64,000 bases of DNA from Flavobacterium frigoris (GTDB lineage: Bacteria; Bacteroidota; Bacteroidia; Flavobacteriales; Flavobacteriaceae): assembly GCF_900111075.1 (NCBI RefSeq), contig NZ_FOFZ01000004.1, positions 124,001 through 188,000 of the forward strand, read 5' to 3'. Below, in pieces: positions 62,937 through 64,000 of the stretch. The translations under genes were made by a program, and so were the position numbers. The notes beneath the pieces are model-generated. The model did no database searches. It was not told where the DNA came from and was given only the letters and a program-made list of their open reading frames with translations. Every line of letters starts with the position of its first letter. Within the stretch, counting starts at the first letter, position 1.

Positions 62937-64000
62937 TTAGATTTTAAATCTTTTTCTATCTGTTTCTGTCAAATATATTTTTCTCAAACGAATAGATTTT
63001 GGAGTTACCTCTACATATTCATCTTTTTGAATGTATTCTAAAGCTTCCTCTAATGAGAAAATAATTGGTGGAATAATTCTAGCTTTTTCATCATTTCCAG
63101 AAGAACGTACGTTAGACTGTTTTTTAGCCTTAGTTACGTTAACACACATATCATCGCTACGTGAATTTTCTCCAATTACTTGACCTTCATAAATTTCATC
63201 ATTAGGATTAACGAAGAATTTACCACGATCTTGCAATTTATCGATAGAATAAGGAATTGCTTTACCATTTTCCATAGAGATCAAAGAACCATTGTTACGT
63301 CCAGGAATAGCACCTTTGAAAGGCTCATATCCTATGTAACGATGTGACATAATTGCCTCACCGGCAGTAGCAGTCAACAATTGATTACGCAATCCGATAA
63401 TTCCACGAGACGGAATATTGAATTTTATAATCATACGTTCTCCTTTTCCTTCCATGCTCAACATTTCTCCTTTACGGATTGTAACAAACTCTACAGCTCT
63501 ACCTGAAAGATTCTCAGGTAAATCAATTGTTAACTCCTCAATTGGTTCACATTTTTTACCATCAATTTCTTTAATGATAACTTGTGGTTGACCAATTTGT
63601 AATTCATACCCTTCTCTTCTCATTGTTTCAATAAGAACAGACAAGTGAAGTACTCCACGACCAAAAACCATAAACTTATCAGCTGAATCAGTTTCACCTA
63701 ATTTCATTGCTAAGTTTTTCTCCAATTCTTTATTTAATCTATCTCTAATATGACGAGAAGTTACAAATTTTCCTTCTTTACCAAAGAAAGGAGAGTCATT
63801 AATCGTAAACAACATACTCATTGTAGGCTCATCAATAGCAATTGATTTTAGAGCTTCCGGATTTTCAAAATCAGCGATAGTATCTCCAATTTCGAAACCT
63901 TCAACACCAACAATCGCGCAGATATCTCCCGCAATAACCTCTTGTACTTTCTTACGACCAAGACCTTCAAAAGTATGAAGCTCTTTAATTCTAGATTTAG
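62937..64000 (-). CDS. typA: GTPase TypA/BipA, N-terminal part outside the window
   Basis: The C-terminal 354 codons of a translational GTPase of the elongation-factor family that acts on ribosome assembly and stress adaptation. The visible part includes the end of domain II (GDICAIVGVEGFEIGDTIAD, IDEPTMSMLF), domain III (GRGVLHLSVLIETMRREGYEL), domain V and the TypA-specific C-terminal domain (SRGIIGLRNQLLTATAGEAI, FEPFKG-like YEPFKG and ending LTETDRKRFKI). The GTP-binding domain lies beyond position 64000. There is no stop or frameshift in the visible part. Confidence 0.96.
   Translation of the reverse strand, partial: KSRIKELHTFEGLGRKKVQEVIAGDICAIVGVEGFEIGDTIADFENPEALKSIAIDEPTMSMLFTINDSPFFGKEGKFVTSRHIRDRLNKELEKNLAMKLGETDSADKFMVFGRGVLHLSVLIETMRREGYELQIGQPQVIIKEIDGKKCEPIEELTIDLPENLSGRAVEFVTIRKGEMLSMEGKGERMIIKFNIPSRGIIGLRNQLLTATAGEAIMSHRYIGYEPFKGAIPGRNNGSLISMENGKAIPYSIDKLQDRGKFFVNPNDEIYEGQVIGENSRSDDMCVNVTKAKKQSNVRSSGNDEKARIIPPIIFSLEEALEYIQKDEYVEVTPKSIRLRKIYLTETDRKRFKI

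Overview
The window is A+T-rich, densely coded DNA from a Bacteroidota bacterium, most likely a Flavobacterium or close Flavobacteriaceae relative. The reasons are the fused cbb3 oxidase subunit CcoNO, two proteins ending in a type IX secretion (T9SS type B) sorting domain, -7 promoter boxes of the form TAnnTTTG, a Bacteroidota-type CcoG/CcoH set, and families such as DUF5606 and 2TM. No rRNA, tRNA, CRISPR array or insertion sequence was found. Both ends cut through genes: a TauE/SafE-type membrane protein on the left and typA on the right.

Positions 1-9752 hold a complete cbb3-type terminal oxidase locus on the minus strand: ccoI (copper ATPase), ccoS, ccoNO, ccoQ, ccoP, ccoG, ccoH, a b561-like cytochrome and a TauE/SafE protein. 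A divergent Crp/Fnr-type regulator faces it. TGA-N6-TCA palindromes lie upstream of ccoI and of ccoS. Each is centred about 42 bp upstream of the predicted transcription start, the geometry expected when such a regulator activates.

Positions 9764-19273 are mostly housekeeping: amino-acid permease, MazG, a DUF5606 protein, peptide deformylase, a FUSC-family membrane protein, malate:quinone oxidoreductase, a RelE/ParE-like toxin-antitoxin pair abutting yqgF, and dapD. Positions 19339-24663 form a lipopolysaccharide or surface-glycan locus (GT9, GT2, a Kdo-kinase-like protein, two further glycosyltransferases and a possible gene remnant) with A+T-rich spacers. Positions 24678-29474 hold threonylcarbamoyl-AMP synthase, a GxxExxY nuclease-like gene flanked by an 18-bp inverted repeat, a CCA-adding-type nucleotidyltransferase, heme A synthase, a CDP-alcohol phosphatidyltransferase and a CsbD protein.

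Positions 29583-36231 are the most coherent undescribed system. A LytTR response regulator, two small 2TM-domain proteins, a LytS-type histidine kinase with its own C-terminal 2TM domain and a secreted protein form one minus-strand operon. A TonB-dependent receptor lies 0.7 kb upstream of it. Both promoters carry the same pair of 9-bp direct repeats with 12-bp spacing, a match to LytTR binding sites. Both repeat pairs sit exactly 33 bp from a TAnnTTTG box. This suggests an autoregulated two-component system that also controls an outer-membrane receptor. A second toxin-antitoxin pair lies between the two target genes, and a structured RNA-like element lies upstream of the next gene.

Positions 36255-50841 hold a sugar acetyltransferase, a ClC/HPP pair, a pRiA4b ORF-3-like protein, a nucleoid-associated protein, a GAF protein, an HD phosphohydrolase fused to a Pycsar-type membrane effector domain, and a 1242-residue outer-membrane lipoprotein that joins a metallophosphatase, a possible kinase-like region and a BamA/TamA-type barrel. 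Two lipoprotein or orphan genes follow. Positions 51178-64000 hold a PAS histidine kinase with its receiver protein, an ABC-2 exporter, two large T9SS cargo proteins and the C-terminal part of typA.
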